Origin: Epiperipatus broadwayi | Taxonomy: Eukaryota; Onychophora; Udeonychophora; Euonychophora; Peripatidae | Direction of reading: 5' to 3' | DNA: 64,000 bases | Assembly (NCBI GenBank): GCA_028023455.1 | Contig: JAQFVV010012477.1 | Span: 3,311,865 to 3,375,864, forward strand | In this document: one piece after another, positions 13,753 to 27,412 of the stretch | Layout: each line of letters starts with the position of its first letter | How positions within the stretch are numbered: the stretch's first letter is position 1 | Translations under genes and position numbers: made by a program | The notes under the pieces: generated by a model | Database searches by the model: none | What the model was told of the DNA's origin: nothing | The model's input: only the letters and a program-made list of their open reading frames with translations

Positions 13753-14990
13753 CATATCAGACCTTCACTGGCAAATGGTTACATCAGCTGTCCTTTCCGA
13801 TGATGAGTGGAAGAGGCTTTCTGCCGGAGAAGGCCGTGTCATTTAACAATGGTAGACATTCATCACTTATAGATCTGGTTTTCTATTCGCCATCATTGCA
13901 TAACATGATATGCATTCAATTAAAGAATTCTCCCCTCTCTGATCATGCAGCTGTTTTAGTGTCACTGGAAATTAATTTTGATAATAGAACAATAATTAAT
14001 ACAGGAAGAACCATCAGAGTTCTACTACCATCACGCACACCAGAATATCTTTTTTCAGAAGTATATATATATCTTCACAAGTTGAAGAAAATTACAATGG
14101 ATCCAGTCCAAGCATGGTGTGCCTTTACTAGCCTGCTCTCATTTAACATTGATCATCTTACCAGGACAACAACATCCCCAACAAAACTACTAAAGCTTAT
14201 GGATGAAACCCATAAAAAAATTATTGGCACTTCTCAATCAAATCTTGATCGTCCCTGTCTGATTGCTTTAAAGAAGACATATCAAGAGTTAACAAACCAG
14301 CTTAAAGAATATATCTCCATTAAAAAGAAAAGGTTATATTTAAATAAGCCACACATGTATACCAGAAACTTCATTAGATGGGCGCTAGGCCACCCCTCCC
14401 AGGTGCGAGTCCCAGCAGCTATTAAAGTTCAAACTGAAATTGTCTATGGAGATTTTATGTTGGAGCGGCTTTACATATTGTATAGAGAAAAATTCCAGAG
14501 GGTATCCTCACCAAGTCTAATGGCCTTTTCACAAGATAGATCAGAAAATGAATTTAAAATTTCTTTAAAAGATTTCATTAAAAAAATAGAAGCGATGCCA
14601 GATTCATGTCATCCTGGCATAGATGGAATTCCCAAGTTCGTATACAAACATATTGATAAAATCACTGCACAATATATGCTTAACCTAGTCTCCTACCTCA
14701 CTAAAGACATCTATAAAATACAGGGCTTAAATCAAATTATGCTTGTGCCATTCATGAAAAAGAAACAATTAATCTCAAACACCACTAACCTACGTCCAAT
14801 TTCAATGTGCTCCCTTGGCATAAAGATAATAGAATCAGTGATAAAAGATAAAATAGAGCCATTCATTTTGCCAAACCTATCAAAAATGCAATTTGCCAAA
14901 AAAGAATCCTCAACAGGACAGGCAGCCTTTCTATTCAAGTCAACTATAGAAACTGTTAGAGATAATAAAAAATACAGTCCAGTTGAATAA
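13749..14990 (+). pseudogene. LINE ORF2, endonuclease end and RT fingers
   Basis: This continues the endonuclease: SLIDLVFYS and SPLSDHAAVLVS, where the SDH triad residue is kept. A linker follows, then RT motifs: HPGIDGIPKFVYK (motif 1) and TNLRPISMCSLGIKIIES (motif 2), ending at SPVE. A TAA at 14988-14990 interrupts the frame just before motif A. The sequence remains readable past it (QLDIAAASD) to about 15110, where a second single-base shift follows. These lesions make ORF2 non-functional as it stands. Confidence 0.75.
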
Positions 14991-15153
14991 CAACTGGATA
15001 TTGCAGCTGCTTCTGACATGATGTCCATCAGTACTCTTCTTAAAACTCTGCAGACATACTCAGTTCCAAACGCCTATCTAAACTTGCTTGCTAACTTGCT
15101 TTTAAACTCGTGAGATTTATGTTTCCCTAAATGGGAAAACTTCGCCACCAATA

Positions 15154-16536
15154 GTGCCACATCAGTCCATCCCTCAGGGCTCACCTCTCAGTGCCCTATT
15201 GTTCACTGCCTATATCAACCCTCTTATAAAAATAATAGAAAATGAATTTTCAGGAGTCTACGTGCCTACAATCAATGACAACATCTCATGTATCGCATAT
15301 ATGGATGATATAGCAATATTTCTATCATCCCAAAAACAAATTCCCAAACTTCTTAAGATACTTAATAATTTCACAAAAGAATATAAGCTAACATTTAATA
15401 TGGAGAAATCATGTGCATGGCAGATCTTCACCGGTAATAGCATTACTAAAGTTTTCAAAGGTAGACCAAGCGCATTCCTTGGGTTCAATTTTTATTTACG
15501 ACATTCACCTATGAGATCGCTCATACAGAAAAATTTGATAGAGAAAGTGGAAAAAACTGTCAATTCACTCTCCAAAGCCTATCTCTCTCTATATACAAAA
15601 ATGGCCTTGCTTAACATGTTAGTGATCACAAAAATCTCTTATTTTACTCCAACAATCATTTATACCAAGGCATTTACAAATAAGATAGATTCCTTATGCA
15701 GGAAATTATTCTGGGGAAAAAAGATTATCTCAATATCAATAAAACGCCTAAGAAAACCCCTTTCACAAAATGGCCTTGGCCTTCACTCAATACATGTCTT
15801 CAGAATACAAAAAACATTGAACATAATATCTACATGTGCACAAAAATTCCCATATTTAGAAATTTCTGCCAAGATTACTCCTACAGATAGACCACCTCCT
15901 CTTCAAGGATATCTGAACACACTACTTACACCATTATTAACAATCCACACTCTTAACTTTAAACCACCACAAGCCAAATATAAATATTGGGAAGTTTATC
16001 AACTTCTACATCCAAATCAAGATGATGTACAAACACCACTTCATATTAATAATAAACAATTATGTCGCAAATTCAAACTATGGTCACTTGAACCAAAATA
16101 TTTTGACTTTCTCCTAAAGATAAATCTGGACTCGCTTCCTACACAATACTTTTTGAGATATCAAAGAAACTATAAAGATATAGATGATATATGTAATCTT
16201 TGCCATAGGGACTCGGAGACACAAAACCACCTTTTCTTCTCATGCTCAAGTCTAGAAAACATTCGTGAAATCATTAGCACTTCACTCAAAGATAAAAAAA
16301 TCAATATGATAACCCTTTTTGACTCTTTTAAAAGGGGTGTCTTTGCTGAAATAAGAATCTGCACATTTTTACTCTATGCCTTATGGTGTACAAGGTGTAA
16401 TTTCATATACAATCATAATCCCAGAAGACATCCAAACACGTTCAGAAATAAGCTGAAAACCATACGTGAAAGAGACAGGAAGATTACAGAACAAACTAAG
16501 TACATTGACACCTGGAATATACAAGAACTTATATAA
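15154..16536 (+). pseudogene. LINE ORF2, RT palm to C-terminal zinc tail
   Basis: A 460-aa open segment. It carries RT motif B (SIPQGSPLSALLFTAYINPL), the catalytic motif C (IAYMDDIAIF), motif D/E region FLGFNFYLR, a thumb and connection region, and a zinc-binding RT tail (CNLCHRDSETQNHLFFSC). It ends with YNHNPRRHPNTFRNKLKTIRERD, which has a clear counterpart in the relic at 3.6 kb. The real frame begins upstream at about 15111, after a one-base shift. Motif A lies in the preceding segment. Confidence 0.8.
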
Positions 16537-16835
16537 AAGCACACAAAAAAAAACTATATTTAACATGGATCCTTGTGCCAGTTCTAAAGTCAACTGACAC
16601 AAACTAGACGCATTCCTGCTTTAGTTTAATTGAAGTATATCTAATTGAATATAATCGTATGATTGAGTGAATATCATTGACTTTATTGAACTGTTTTTTT
16701 TTTCTCTTAGATACTTCTAGTTTGATAAAGCATACAGGTACTGATCAAATCATTGTACATATGCAGTTTTGTGAAAACAATTTATATATAAGAAATATGT
16801 TGTCAAATGTAACTTGTGTAACCTTTTAGAACACT

Positions 16836-16841
16836 AATAAA
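16836..16841 (+). terminator. Polyadenylation signal of the Tx1-type LINE
   Basis: AATAAA lies 16 bp before the (ATA)n tail, at the 3' end of the LINE. Confidence 0.55.
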
Positions 16842-16857
16842 GTTTATCCTTTGAAAC

Positions 16858-17315
<458 letters not shown>

Positions 17316-17334
17316 TAATTCAATTTCAATTCAA

Positions 17335-17340
17335 TTTATT
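17335..17340 (-). terminator. Polyadenylation signal of the minus-strand LINE
   Basis: TTTATT on the plus strand is AATAAA on the minus strand. It lies about 20 bp before the microsatellite tail. Confidence 0.5.
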
Positions 17341-17511
17341 CTATGAAATAAAACAAAGTACATCACAAATATTTAAAAACTCCAAACAAGAAAAATCTTG
17401 TGTGTGGAATTTACATGTAAAAATAAATTAAATAAAAATACAATCAAAAACTCAAAAGAACAGTTTAGGAAATAAATAAAATTAATTAAATAAATAAAAT
17501 AAATGCCAAAA

Positions 17512-18078
17512 TTAATACATACTACACAACCATTGACACAAATATTTTTTGAATGATATATAAGAAATATTATTCAGATCAATTGAACATTCATATACAA
17601 ATTTATTAAACAACTTTGACCCAGAATAAACATATTGTCTTCTACTAGATTCCTTAAAAAATTTTGGTAAAGGTAATTGAAATTTATTAGAAAGACGAGT
17701 ATTTAGAACATAAACTCTAGAATTCAGAAAAGGTTTAGCACAAAAAATATCAAAAATAACTCTATATTGATATAAGTGATTTACATCAAATAAACCAAAT
17801 GCAATATAAATATCTCGAACAGAAGAGGAACGAGATCTACCAAAAATAATGCGCAAAGTATAATTTTGCAAAACACGCAAAGAAGATAAAATATGTGGAG
17901 AAGCATTACCCCAAATAATGATATTGTAAGATAAAATACTCTGATAACAGGCAATGTAAATAAAAATGAGAGCAGACCTAGGAAGAAATTTAACTAAATA
18001 ATAAAACATATAGTTTAAATTACGTAACCAGTTGACAAAGATAGGTAATGTGATTTGTCCAGGACAATCTGGAGTCAA
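17512..18078 (-). pseudogene. Minus-strand LINE, C-terminal part of ORF2
   Basis: A 188-aa frame that continues the RT thumb/C-terminal region after a frameshift near 18030. The stretch YQSILSYNIIIWGNAS is the typical 'LILSYGIIVWGN' block of Jockey/CR1-group LINEs. LQNYTLRIIFG and SSVRDIYIAFGLF follow, as is usual for this group. The first ~15 residues are out-of-frame sequence overlapping the preceding segment. Confidence 0.75.
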
Positions 18079-19267
18079 TATATATTCCCAAATAACAATA
18101 ATTATCTACCAAAGGAATATTCTCACAAGTACATATACTATTATAATGCAAAATATACTTACAGCAAATTTTAATCTTAAGAGAAAAAAAAGTACGCTTG
18201 TAAGAAAAAAGAATAGCTTTTGTTTTATCTAAATTGACCAACAATGAATTATATGCCAACCATTTACCAATTGAGTCCAAATCCTCATTCACTAATTTTT
18301 CAAGAAGATTATAAGAAACAGCATTGCAAGATAAAGCAATATCATCAGCAAAACCAAAAATCTTAGAATGTAACTTCAATGAAAATAAATCATTAATATA
18401 AATTAAAAACAATAGAGGACCAAGTACTGAACCTTGCGGAACTCCAGAATTAATCAAGACAACATCACTGATAGTACCATAAATATTAGTAAACTGTTTC
18501 CTATCATTTAAATAACTCTCCAACCAACTACCAATAGATCCACGAAAACCATACAAGTAGCAACGCTTAATCAAAATATTATGATTAACAGAATCAAATG
18601 CTTTAGATAAATCAAGATAAATAGCCAATGTTTTAAGTTCCTGATCCAATGAAGATGTTAAATACTGAACATGATGTTTTAAAGCATCTAATGTACTTCT
18701 GCCAGGAAGAAAACCATATTGATAGTCAGATAAAATTTTATTTTTAAACAGAAATGACAACATTTGATCCCTAACAATCATTTCCAATAATTTAGAAAAA
18801 ACAGAAATAATAGCAATTGGCCTATAATTGACCATAAGAGTAGAATCACCCTTTTTATAAACAGGAGTAATAACATTAACTTTCAGACATTCTGGAAATG
18901 ATCCAGACTGCAAAGATAAATTAAATAAATGAACTAAAATAGGCAAAAATGCAACCTTATTTTCTTTAAGCATCTTAGGTGTTATACCATCTAGTCCAAA
19001 AGAAGTGACATTTTTTAAACTATCAATTGCTACAGACAACTGAGATTCAGAAACATCAGAATATAAAAAAGAATTCAAACTTGAATAAGAAGACAAAATC
19101 TGCTCAGGCACATCACGCATCGATAAATTTACAAAATACTCATTAAACCGATCAGCTAAATATTTTTCATTATTCTGTAACTCAATTAAACTTTCATTAT
19201 ATTTAATACATTTAATACGATCAGGAGAAGATTTTTTAATCAAAGAATTTATTGTTCTCCATTTCAA
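18020..19267 (-). pseudogene. Minus-strand LINE, reverse transcriptase domain
   Basis: A 415-aa frame with the full RT core: GLDGITPKMLKE, NYRPIAIISVFSKLLE, YGFLPGRSTLDAL, motif A LDLSKAFDSVNH, motif B SGVPQGSVLGPLLFLIYIND, motif C GFADDIAL with the catalytic ADD, and DNYCYLGIYID near the end. All three catalytic Asp positions are present. Single-base shifts separate it from the endonuclease (near 19320) and from the C-terminal part (near 18030), so one long ORF2 is now in three frames. Confidence 0.85.
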
Positions 19268-20337
19268 AGAAACATTTTTATCACTAAGAAATTCTTGATA
19301 ATATCTAATCTCTTCAACTTTCTAATATCAGACTTAATTTCAACATTAAGTTTTTTTAAAACATCTGATGAGCCATCCAAAGATTTTAATACATTTCTCT
19401 GATTAATTTTACATACCAGCGCATCTGTCACCCAAAGAGATCTTCTTCTATTCTTACTTGTCAATTTTAAATGAAACTTTGCTTTAGCAATTAAATCTAA
19501 ACAAATAGCTTGGAACCCCAAAAATGCATCATTTACATTATCTATCATAAAAATCTCATCCCAATTCTGAACAGATAATAAATAATTCAATTTAGAAAAA
19601 GATAATTTCTCAACATATGCACAAACATTAATATTATCCATACAATTCAATATTTTTAATTCAGTAGCAAAATGATCTGTAAGAAATAATTTAGAAAGAG
19701 ACGAATCAGAAAATAAACTGCGGCTTAATCTAACAAAAATATGATCTAAAAGAGATTGAGATATAGGAGTAATACGCGTAGGTGAAAAAAGCGTTTGACT
19801 AAATCCATAGCTATAAAGTAAATTTAAATAATCTATAGTAGACTTACAAGCATTATTTAACAAATCAATATTTAGATCACCCATTAAAACAGCAGATTCT
19901 GAACCCAAATCTAATAACAAAGAATCAAGTTCAGTAACAAAATCCAAAACTTTACTTGTACATGATCTATATATAGCCAAAATAGAAAGCACACATTTAG
20001 GGAGTCTCAAAGTTAATAAAATACATTCTGCAGTATTAAATGTTGGAATATTGAAAGAAAAGTCTAAACCGGTTTTTATAAAAACCATAACACCACCAGA
20101 TCGTAAATGCATACGAGGAGAAAGTATACTCGTATAGCCATTCAAACTATATAAATTTTGTTCTTGTAAAGAAATCCAAGTTTCCGTTAAAATAATTATA
20201 TCAAAATGAAATAAAGGAAAATTATTTAAATAAACTACAAGTTCATCAAAATGACATCTAATGCTACGTATGTTTAAATGAAATAATTTAAGTGAAGCAA
20301 AATCTTTTTCCTGAGAAATCAAATCAGAATTTATCAT
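19264..20337 (-). pseudogene. Minus-strand LINE, APE-type endonuclease domain
   Basis: A 357-aa frame with the endonuclease signatures FHLNIRSIRCHFDEL, the catalytic Glu in IIILTETWI, RSGGVMVFIK, the Asp-Asn pair in AVLMGDLNIDLL, LLDHIFV, and the final Asp-His in LTDHFA. Helical linker sequence leads toward the RT. The last ~15 residues are out of frame because of a one-base shift. This domain would nick target DNA for target-primed reverse transcription. Confidence 0.85.
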
Positions 20338-20436
20338 AATAAATAAATTTCAGAATGACTCCAAATCACTTTCATTTCTAATTAAAACACGAGGAGAATT
20401 ATAATCTTTTCTCACATACACTGATCCATTATGAAT

Positions 20437-20446
20437 GATAATAATA

Positions 20447-20494
<48 letters not shown>

Positions 20495-20530
20495 GTGATA
20501 ATGATGATGATGATAATAATAATAATAGAT
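20437..20530. repeat. (GAT)n/(AAT)n microsatellite
   Basis: Mixed GAT and AAT trinucleotide units bordering the 5' end of the minus-strand LINE. With the array at 16858 it places this LINE between two trinucleotide repeats. Confidence 0.9.
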
Positions 20531-23500
20531 AAATTAATATAATGATGGATTTTACAAATCTTCAACTACCTTCACAAAACAACAACAAATAAACTAGAAT
20601 ACTTTAAGGATTCTTTAAAATTATACATCTATTTGGCTATTAATACTTTTCAAAAAATGTAAATAAAATTATAAATTGGTATAAAACATCATATAATCTT
20701 TTATTTCTTAAATGACATTCATGGAAAATATTATATGATTGCAACATTAAATATTTGCATTGGATAATTTTCATAATCACTAATGATTAAATCTTCTGGC
20801 ATAATAGTAATTTTAATAATATATTTTTATAAATCATGTGCAATAATATAATGTTCAAAATAATTTTCATAAATCATGTGTATGTGAATACGAAGATTCA
20901 AAGAAACACCCGAACACATTAAACTCTCAAGACAATATGAATTAAAAACATCAATTTTATTATGAGTTAACAATGTACTAGATTTACAACAATAAAAATT
21001 TATAAACCTTAAAATATTTACAATATAAAATAACATAAGAAAATTAATTAGATTAAAATATTTACATAAGAAAACAATAAAAATAAATAAACATTAAGTA
21101 GCCTTTATTTTGACTATTTACTGTGAAAAATAAAATATATGATATATTATAGTAACAGTATTATTATTTTTATCATTACAACAATGATATTCCATTATCA
21201 TTATTATAATAAAACAGCCTATTAAATATAAAATTTAAATTATAGTTAGTACTTATTCAAATCTTAGCATATAACATTATATTGAAAAAGATTAGGCATT
21301 TCCTTTATACACTAGTAAATCATTTCTCTTTACCTTTCAGATATATTTTAATATTTCAGTGCAAAATTTAAATAAAGAAAAATAGTTAGTGAAATAATTC
21401 TAATCATCACTTTATAAAACTAATTACTTTTAAAACATTTAAACATAATCTTATTATTTTACTCTTCTGTAAGTTTATTTTTATCAATAATGTTTCTTAC
21501 CTGTATATACAGTGGATAAGTCAATATATAAATTAAAATTGTTATGTCTATTTTATAAAAGGATATGATTTAAAAAGTAGAGTCTAAATTTTGCTGAGAT
21601 GCCTCATGTTTTAAAAGTCCTGTGTTCACATTGCACCATCCACAGAACTGTCTTTGTTTGTTTTGTTGCATGCTTTTAATGACTGCATAAATGTTCTTCC
21701 ATACTGATTTTATATATGTCCATGTTCTGGTAGAGTGTTTTAAGTGCTTATAGAAAATTCAAAATATACTAAAAACTTATATTGATTGACATTCTATATT
21801 TATTCCTTTTATAATATATTACTATAATAGCATTCAGATATTATGCTTTCATCATTTTTCCTCACAGTCAAACAAAATATACATTAATATTTGAGTTTAA
21901 TAATCTCTAACATTCAAACATTTCTAGAAATATCAAATCATTCCTTTTCTACTTCACTATAAACAGTAAATAATTAAACATCATTTGTGATAGATTTTTT
22001 TCTCCTCTTGCATTCACCAAAATTTAGTTTTCAATAGTCTAATTATTATTCTTACCATTTATAAAGTATTAATTATGATGTAATGTATATTGGTGATTAA
22101 TAGTGATTATAGTGAAGAAAATGAACACAATAATAACTCAAATGAGTATGAAACATCATGGTTACAGTGCTTAAGGTCACATATCTATCATGTATTCTAA
22201 ATTCCTGTCATGGCTTCTATCTGAGCTCTTACTGAACTGTGGAAAGAATGCAACTGTACATGTACTAACTATACAGACCTTTGTTATCTGTATTTTAATT
22301 CTTAACTTACAACAATATGATTCACATATAATATTCTTCCTTAATATCCCTAGAACCTAGGATTTTGTATGGAAATTACTTTCCCAGACCACTATCCTTT
22401 ATCTTCCACAATCTGAATATTTCTAACCTTGCAAAGAAATACTAACCATGCTAAATAAAATAATCTCCAACCCCCATTTGTATACAAAAATGAGTTCAAT
22501 AAAATATTCATCACTATCATACATTCATTCACTTATATTATAGTACTAGATAAATTAGAAACCAACATTTTTATATTATTGTATTTAAACAAATATTATC
22601 CATAATGATATAATATAAACTCATAATCATATTGTAAAAATATATGCATACTCAAGCATTCATAAAAATTACTTAAATATCTTTAGATAACTCACAAGGC
22701 ATTTGCTTACATTTACAATTCATGCAAAAAGTAATTAATATATTCAAAGTCATATGAATATAATTCATCTGGCATTAATATTCAAGCAATATGATAAATA
22801 AAGCAAAAATATAAATTTAAATCTCATTAAAATATTATTAAAATACATAACAATTTACCTTTAATTTCAATGATTATTGGAATTAAATATGTGATCCTCT
22901 TTTCTTCTTGATCATCCGAATATAAAATAACCTAGAGGTATTTTATTTTTAACTTTTAGAAAGTTAAATTTCCTGACACCTATCTTTTTCTTTACTTTTT
23001 AAAAATAAATTATTTCATTATTAAAAGTAAACATATTTGTAATAATAAAGATATTAACTGATTATTATTAATAAAAATATTAACTGAATATTATCAATAC
23101 TATTAAATATTAATACTAAAAATAAAAAGTAATAAAATTCAAAGCTACTAAAGTTCTTCTTTGCTTTCATTCTTCCAGTGTCATTATTCTATCATTGCTA
23201 TGGACAACAGAAAAATTTAGAAAAAAAATCTCTCTCCCTGCCATCTCTAAACATAACTCAATAAATCACAAAGTTAAATCTTTGAAAATTTTGATGAAAT
23301 TTTGTCCATCCATACTGAATAAATATTTCACTAAGTCTGTTTTCTTAGTATTTATCAGGAGAATGAATATTTCAAAAAGAAAACATTTACTAATATAATT
23401 TCATATTAAGTAATATATTTTTCCATGTACATATATCTTTTTAGGCTAATCTGAACTATATCAAAGTATAACCAATTAATATTCTTCCATCATTAAGCAT

Positions 23501-24062
23501 TTATAAAGCATTTTATACAAAAAAATTATTTATTGTTAATTTTTTATTTTCCTGCAAACAAAACATATAATTGTATTTGAAAGGTGATAATTTATCACAA
23601 GATATTTCTTTAAAAAAAATCAAGATTTTATCTTTTCAAATGCACACATAGTAATTTCTCGCAAAATTGTACAATTTCTTCATCCAGGCAATATTATATA
23701 TAACATAATAATCTTTAAAATTATGTCATAATCCATCTAACTTTTAATAAAGAAAATCTTTTAAAAGGTACAGTTCATTCATCTTTCTTTCAATAGTAAA
23801 ATCTTTTAAAATATATTGTTCATTCATCTTTATTTTAAATAGGCAAACCTTTTTTAAAAATTTATTTTCTCTCAATCTTGCTACACACAAATTTAAAGCA
23901 TAATATCCATCTAGGCCATTCTCTTAAAATAAAACTAGTAATAAAATATATCTGCATTCACATATAATATAATGTATATCCACATTTTATAAAATTCCTC
24001 CATACATATTTAATTCAATTGTATAACATCATTTGTTCTTTCTTTTCTTCCTTTTAAAATAC
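20531..24062. other. AT-rich stretch, no gene seen
   Basis: Mostly AT-rich intergenic sequence with no exon or element I can support. A short diverged duplication (GTTCATTCATCTTT repeated about 53 bp apart, near 23771 and 23824) is the only structure noticed. On the minus strand around 24000 a stretch with GGAGGAATTTTAT may be one more decayed zinc finger (see next entry). Confidence 0.4.
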
Positions 24063-24338
24063 TTAAAAGTTTGTTAAATAACTTTCCATGAGTATCCTTT
24101 GCATACTTATAAGATATAAATTTTTTGACAGATTATATTTGTAAGAGTTTATCAAAATGCTTAAATATAAATGTTTTTTCATTCCATGCATTTGAAACAT
24201 ATTAAACATAAAGTTCTTATGAATCCTTAAGTTTTCTTCAGTCATATGGTTTAAATTCTTATGGCCTTTGAGACACATTAGGCCAATTCTTCGATGACAA
24301 CTATTGATTTTCATAAAAATTATCGTAGTTTTCGTCAA
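24063..24338 (-). pseudogene. Decayed C2H2 zinc-finger array relic
   Basis: The 91-aa minus-strand frame keeps the rhythm of tandem C2H2 fingers. HMTEENL sits where HTGEKP linkers occur. QMHGMKKHLY and ISMQRILMESYLTNF resemble the finger tip and helix, and SYKYNL resembles YKCNxC. Almost all zinc-binding Cys have been lost (Cys to Tyr, Ser or Phe), so it cannot bind zinc. It is read as a processed or duplicated ZNF gene remnant. The call rests on pattern only. Confidence 0.4.
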
Positions 24339-25300
24339 GTTTCAAAGTGAAATTTTACTGATAGGAAATAATTAATTTACTCAGACATTGAGTACATTAA
24401 AATAATTATTTAAAATTATACTTTTAACTTTTAAATAAAAAATATTTTATAAAAAATTAAACTTCAAAATTTAACTCCATGAGATAAACAAAACAAAACA
24501 AGGTTAGACAAGAAATGTTACTACTGTCTAGACATATTGAACACTTATATTTATACCTATCCTATCTAGTGATTTGATTGGTTAAACCAAGTTTTTATCA
24601 AATACTAATTTACATATAAATCAAATTATTTTATCTACAAAATAATTTTCTAACTTATGTCCCATCATTTTTATATTTTATCACATTTAAACAATTTAAA
24701 TATATTTAATAATTTTAAATATTAATTTTAAAATAAAAAATATTATTTAGACAATACAAAAATTAATTGCTACTTTTAAAATATTATTTGCAACATTTTA
24801 ATGTATATAATTTTACAAACAAAATTAAAATTAATATTTCTGCTTAACACATGAAAGCTTTGTAACAAACACACATACTTTCAAGACATGTGACACTTTT
24901 TAGAACATTGTAGAATAATAATAATTAATAATTATTTAAAATAATAATTTACATAAGTAAAATTCTTTAAAATATATTAGATATATTATATAATATTTAA
25001 TGCTGTAATTAAGCTATTATTTTAATATATCAGTTAAATACAATAAACATTAATTAATTTTATCTTTCAAATAACATATGATACATTACTTTTATTATTT
25101 GTATTACATTAAAACAACTTTAAAATACTTTAAATATCTTTATAAACTTCCTATCTAACAAGTTTAAAGCTTTTCATCTCATAAAATCAATATAAAATAG
25201 TATGGAGTAATATATATTTTTTTATTTTTAAAACTAGCTATTTTTAAGCTCTACTTAAAAATAACTGTGACAAATACATAGCCACAATATATATATATAT
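24339..25300. other. AT-rich stretch, no gene seen
   Basis: Long A/T homopolymers and no reading frames of note. It ends in a TA run (25288-25300) at the border of the LTR palindrome. Confidence 0.4.
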
Positions 25301-27362
25301 TGTAATGATATATAAATATGTCGTTACATTAATTTAAAATAAAAACTTAAAAGTTCGCAAATAAAAATAAAAAACTAAACGCTAAAATTAAAATGTTTGT
25401 TAAACGTATATACATTCGCACAGATGCCAAACTTTAAAAATATTTTTTGTTTAAAAAACAAATAAATAAGTATTTGAACATACTTTTTTATAAACAAAAG
25501 TACAAGATTTAAAAATAAAAACAGGTATTAATTAATTCTTGTAATCTGTAAATGGAAATGATTGTTTATAAATTGTTTGAAAAGCAAGCTAGCCTTGGGC
25601 TCTTGTATAATTAAAATGATCTGATGAAAAATAGATAAGAAAATAAAAAAAAATTAGCTTGACCAATGGAAGCACTAAGCCTTGGCTCAGACCCTAATGA
25701 AAGTGATGGATTAGTGACGTTTTGTTGATTGAATCCATGTGGATAATATAAAAAGGGAACTATAGTTTTTTCGTACAGTTCCAGCATTTTGTGTTTGAGA
25801 GATGTGGTAGGATGCACATACCACACTCTCTATAAAAAAAAAATGAAAAGACTGTGATACCTTGAACCAGCTATTGCCATCTACAGAACATTATCTTCCA
25901 ATGGAGGCATTGCAGGAATTAAAAGCAGAAACCTGGACTCTTCTACCGTGAGCTATGAACTTTACAAATTAACAACAACAACAAAAAAGTAATTAAGAAC
26001 TTTCGTCAATGTTTTTTTTAAAGATTCAGCTAATTTAAATTTTAAAATGAACTCTTATTTGATTTTCAAATTAATAATTGATTGTTTAAATTTATATAGT
26101 TAAGTTTTGCTAAAATCATTTCCATTTTATTATTATTATTTGTAGTAATATTTATTGTAGAAATTATTAAATGCATTACATTTAAGTTGGGTATAGATGT
26201 TGCAGAGATTCATTAGCGATTGATTATGTTGTGGTTTTCACAGTCGATTAGAATATATAAGTCAACGATGCCACTGCAGTGTCTTATGATGAACACCAAA
26301 GGGTCTCCTGTATTCCCTCAGCAATTGACGTTATCGATTGACTTTGTATTTTGATCGGTTGTGTTTAATTTGGAATGTTTTTGACCATGGAATCTGTGCA
26401 GCTGATCTATACTCGACATTATAAAACAAATTGTATAAAAATAATCTGTGCGAATGTATTTAAATGTTAAATTTAAGTCGGGTGTGAATGGCTATATAGT
26501 TTTGTAAAGTTATATTAAGGGAAGGTAATCTTAGGTTGTTGATTTCGTAGTTGAATTGGTCCAATGGATTGGATATATTTGTGTAATTGTAGATGTAGTA
26601 TGAGATCCGCTACGGGCAGGATTATATATATATGCCACACACCTTCTGTTTGCCTATGGATGGATTTGTAAGACGGCAAAGGACCGCAGTCCATTCCTAT
26701 GGAGTTTTATGTTTATTGTTCTACTCGCCAACAGATGTAACATTCCTGTTGGTGGAGAGACAATGTCTTCTCTAATTCTACTTACTGATCAGATGTACAT
26801 TCCTGACAGTATAGTATTTTGTGTTGTCATATTTTCATGCTACATTGAATACATAAATGTATCAGATGGATTGGCACCGGTTTGATTGTGAAATTTGTTG
26901 CCTAAGGTTAAATCAGGGAAGAATATTTTCTTTTCAAATGCAGATCTATGTAGTCTATTCATCCTCGACTCACTAAATAAATATTAAACTCATGGTTGTA
27001 ATTTACTTAAATGTAAAACTAAAGATTAATAGAAAAATCTAGAATGTTGAATTTATTCCTCAAAATTTAAATGTTATTTTATATGTGCGTAAATAAATAT
27101 TTTTATGTGTTAATTTCTGGCAGTGGCTTTTATTCTTTTATATTTAAGATATAAAATTTATATTTTATTATCTCTGCTACTCCACTGAGCTAGTGACTTG
27201 GGCTAACGATCTGAATATTTAAATAAAGTGAAATCTTAACAGCGCGTATCTGCCTACTCTATAAATTTTTCTAGGTGTAAATGCCTAGGTGGCACCCTGT
27301 AGAGCAGATATCGTAGTTTGTGGTTAGATTTGATCTTCACTTTCATTTCCATTGTTATAATT
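25301..27362 (+). mobile_element. LTR family A, plus-oriented left arm
   Basis: A ~2.06-kb LTR-like unit starting TGTAATGATATA...TCGTTACA. Such palindromic starts are common in Gypsy-type LTRs. It ends ...ATTGTTATAATT at ~27362. It is an imperfect inverted copy of 27455-29459 along its whole length. A related unit is at 61.7-63.6 kb, which defines it as a repeat family. No primer site follows its 3' end. ORFs inside it are short and differ between copies, so none is called. Confidence 0.75.
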
Positions 27363-27412
27363 GCTTACTGGCAGCACTTTTTAAACAAAACTTCAAACTG
27401 CAACTCCCAAGT
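27363..27412. other. Asymmetric spacer in LTR palindrome
   Basis: About 50 bp between the plus LTR and the tRNA-like segment, not repeated in the other arm. On the minus strand it would be the element's leader just after the primer-binding site. Confidence 0.5.

Larger units (their letters stand above)
11519..16857 (+). mobile_element. Tx1/L1-type LINE, nearly full length
   Basis: The order is 5' UTR (11519-11706), ORF1 (11707 to ~13194), ORF2 (13327-16536, interrupted), then a 3' UTR with AATAAA at 16836 running directly into (ATA)n. ORF1 has zinc knuckles, and ORF2 has an APE-type endonuclease, an RT with a YMDD box and a zinc-binding tail, as in the L1 superclade. The zinc-knuckle ORF1 favours the Tx1 clade, known for sequence-specific insertion including into microsatellites (established knowledge). 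Being flanked on both sides by (ATA)n fits that habit. Damage is limited to a few frameshifts and one stop, so the copy is fairly young. Confidence 0.85.
17316..20436 (-). mobile_element. Jockey/CR1-superfamily LINE, minus strand
   Basis: The minus strand carries an APE endonuclease, an RT with a FADD box and a C-terminal domain. A 3' UTR follows with AATAAA (complement at 17335-17340) and a short A/T-rich tail that runs into (TTA)n. The 5' side borders a (GAT)n/(AAT)n run at 20437. Two frameshifts split the ORF, but few other lesions are visible. No separate ORF1 is seen. A short open tail upstream (to ~20436) may be its remainder. The FHLNIRS...LTETW and GVPQGSVLGPLLFLIYINDL signatures place it in the Jockey/CR1/I group. 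The exact clade cannot be fixed by eye. Confidence 0.8.
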
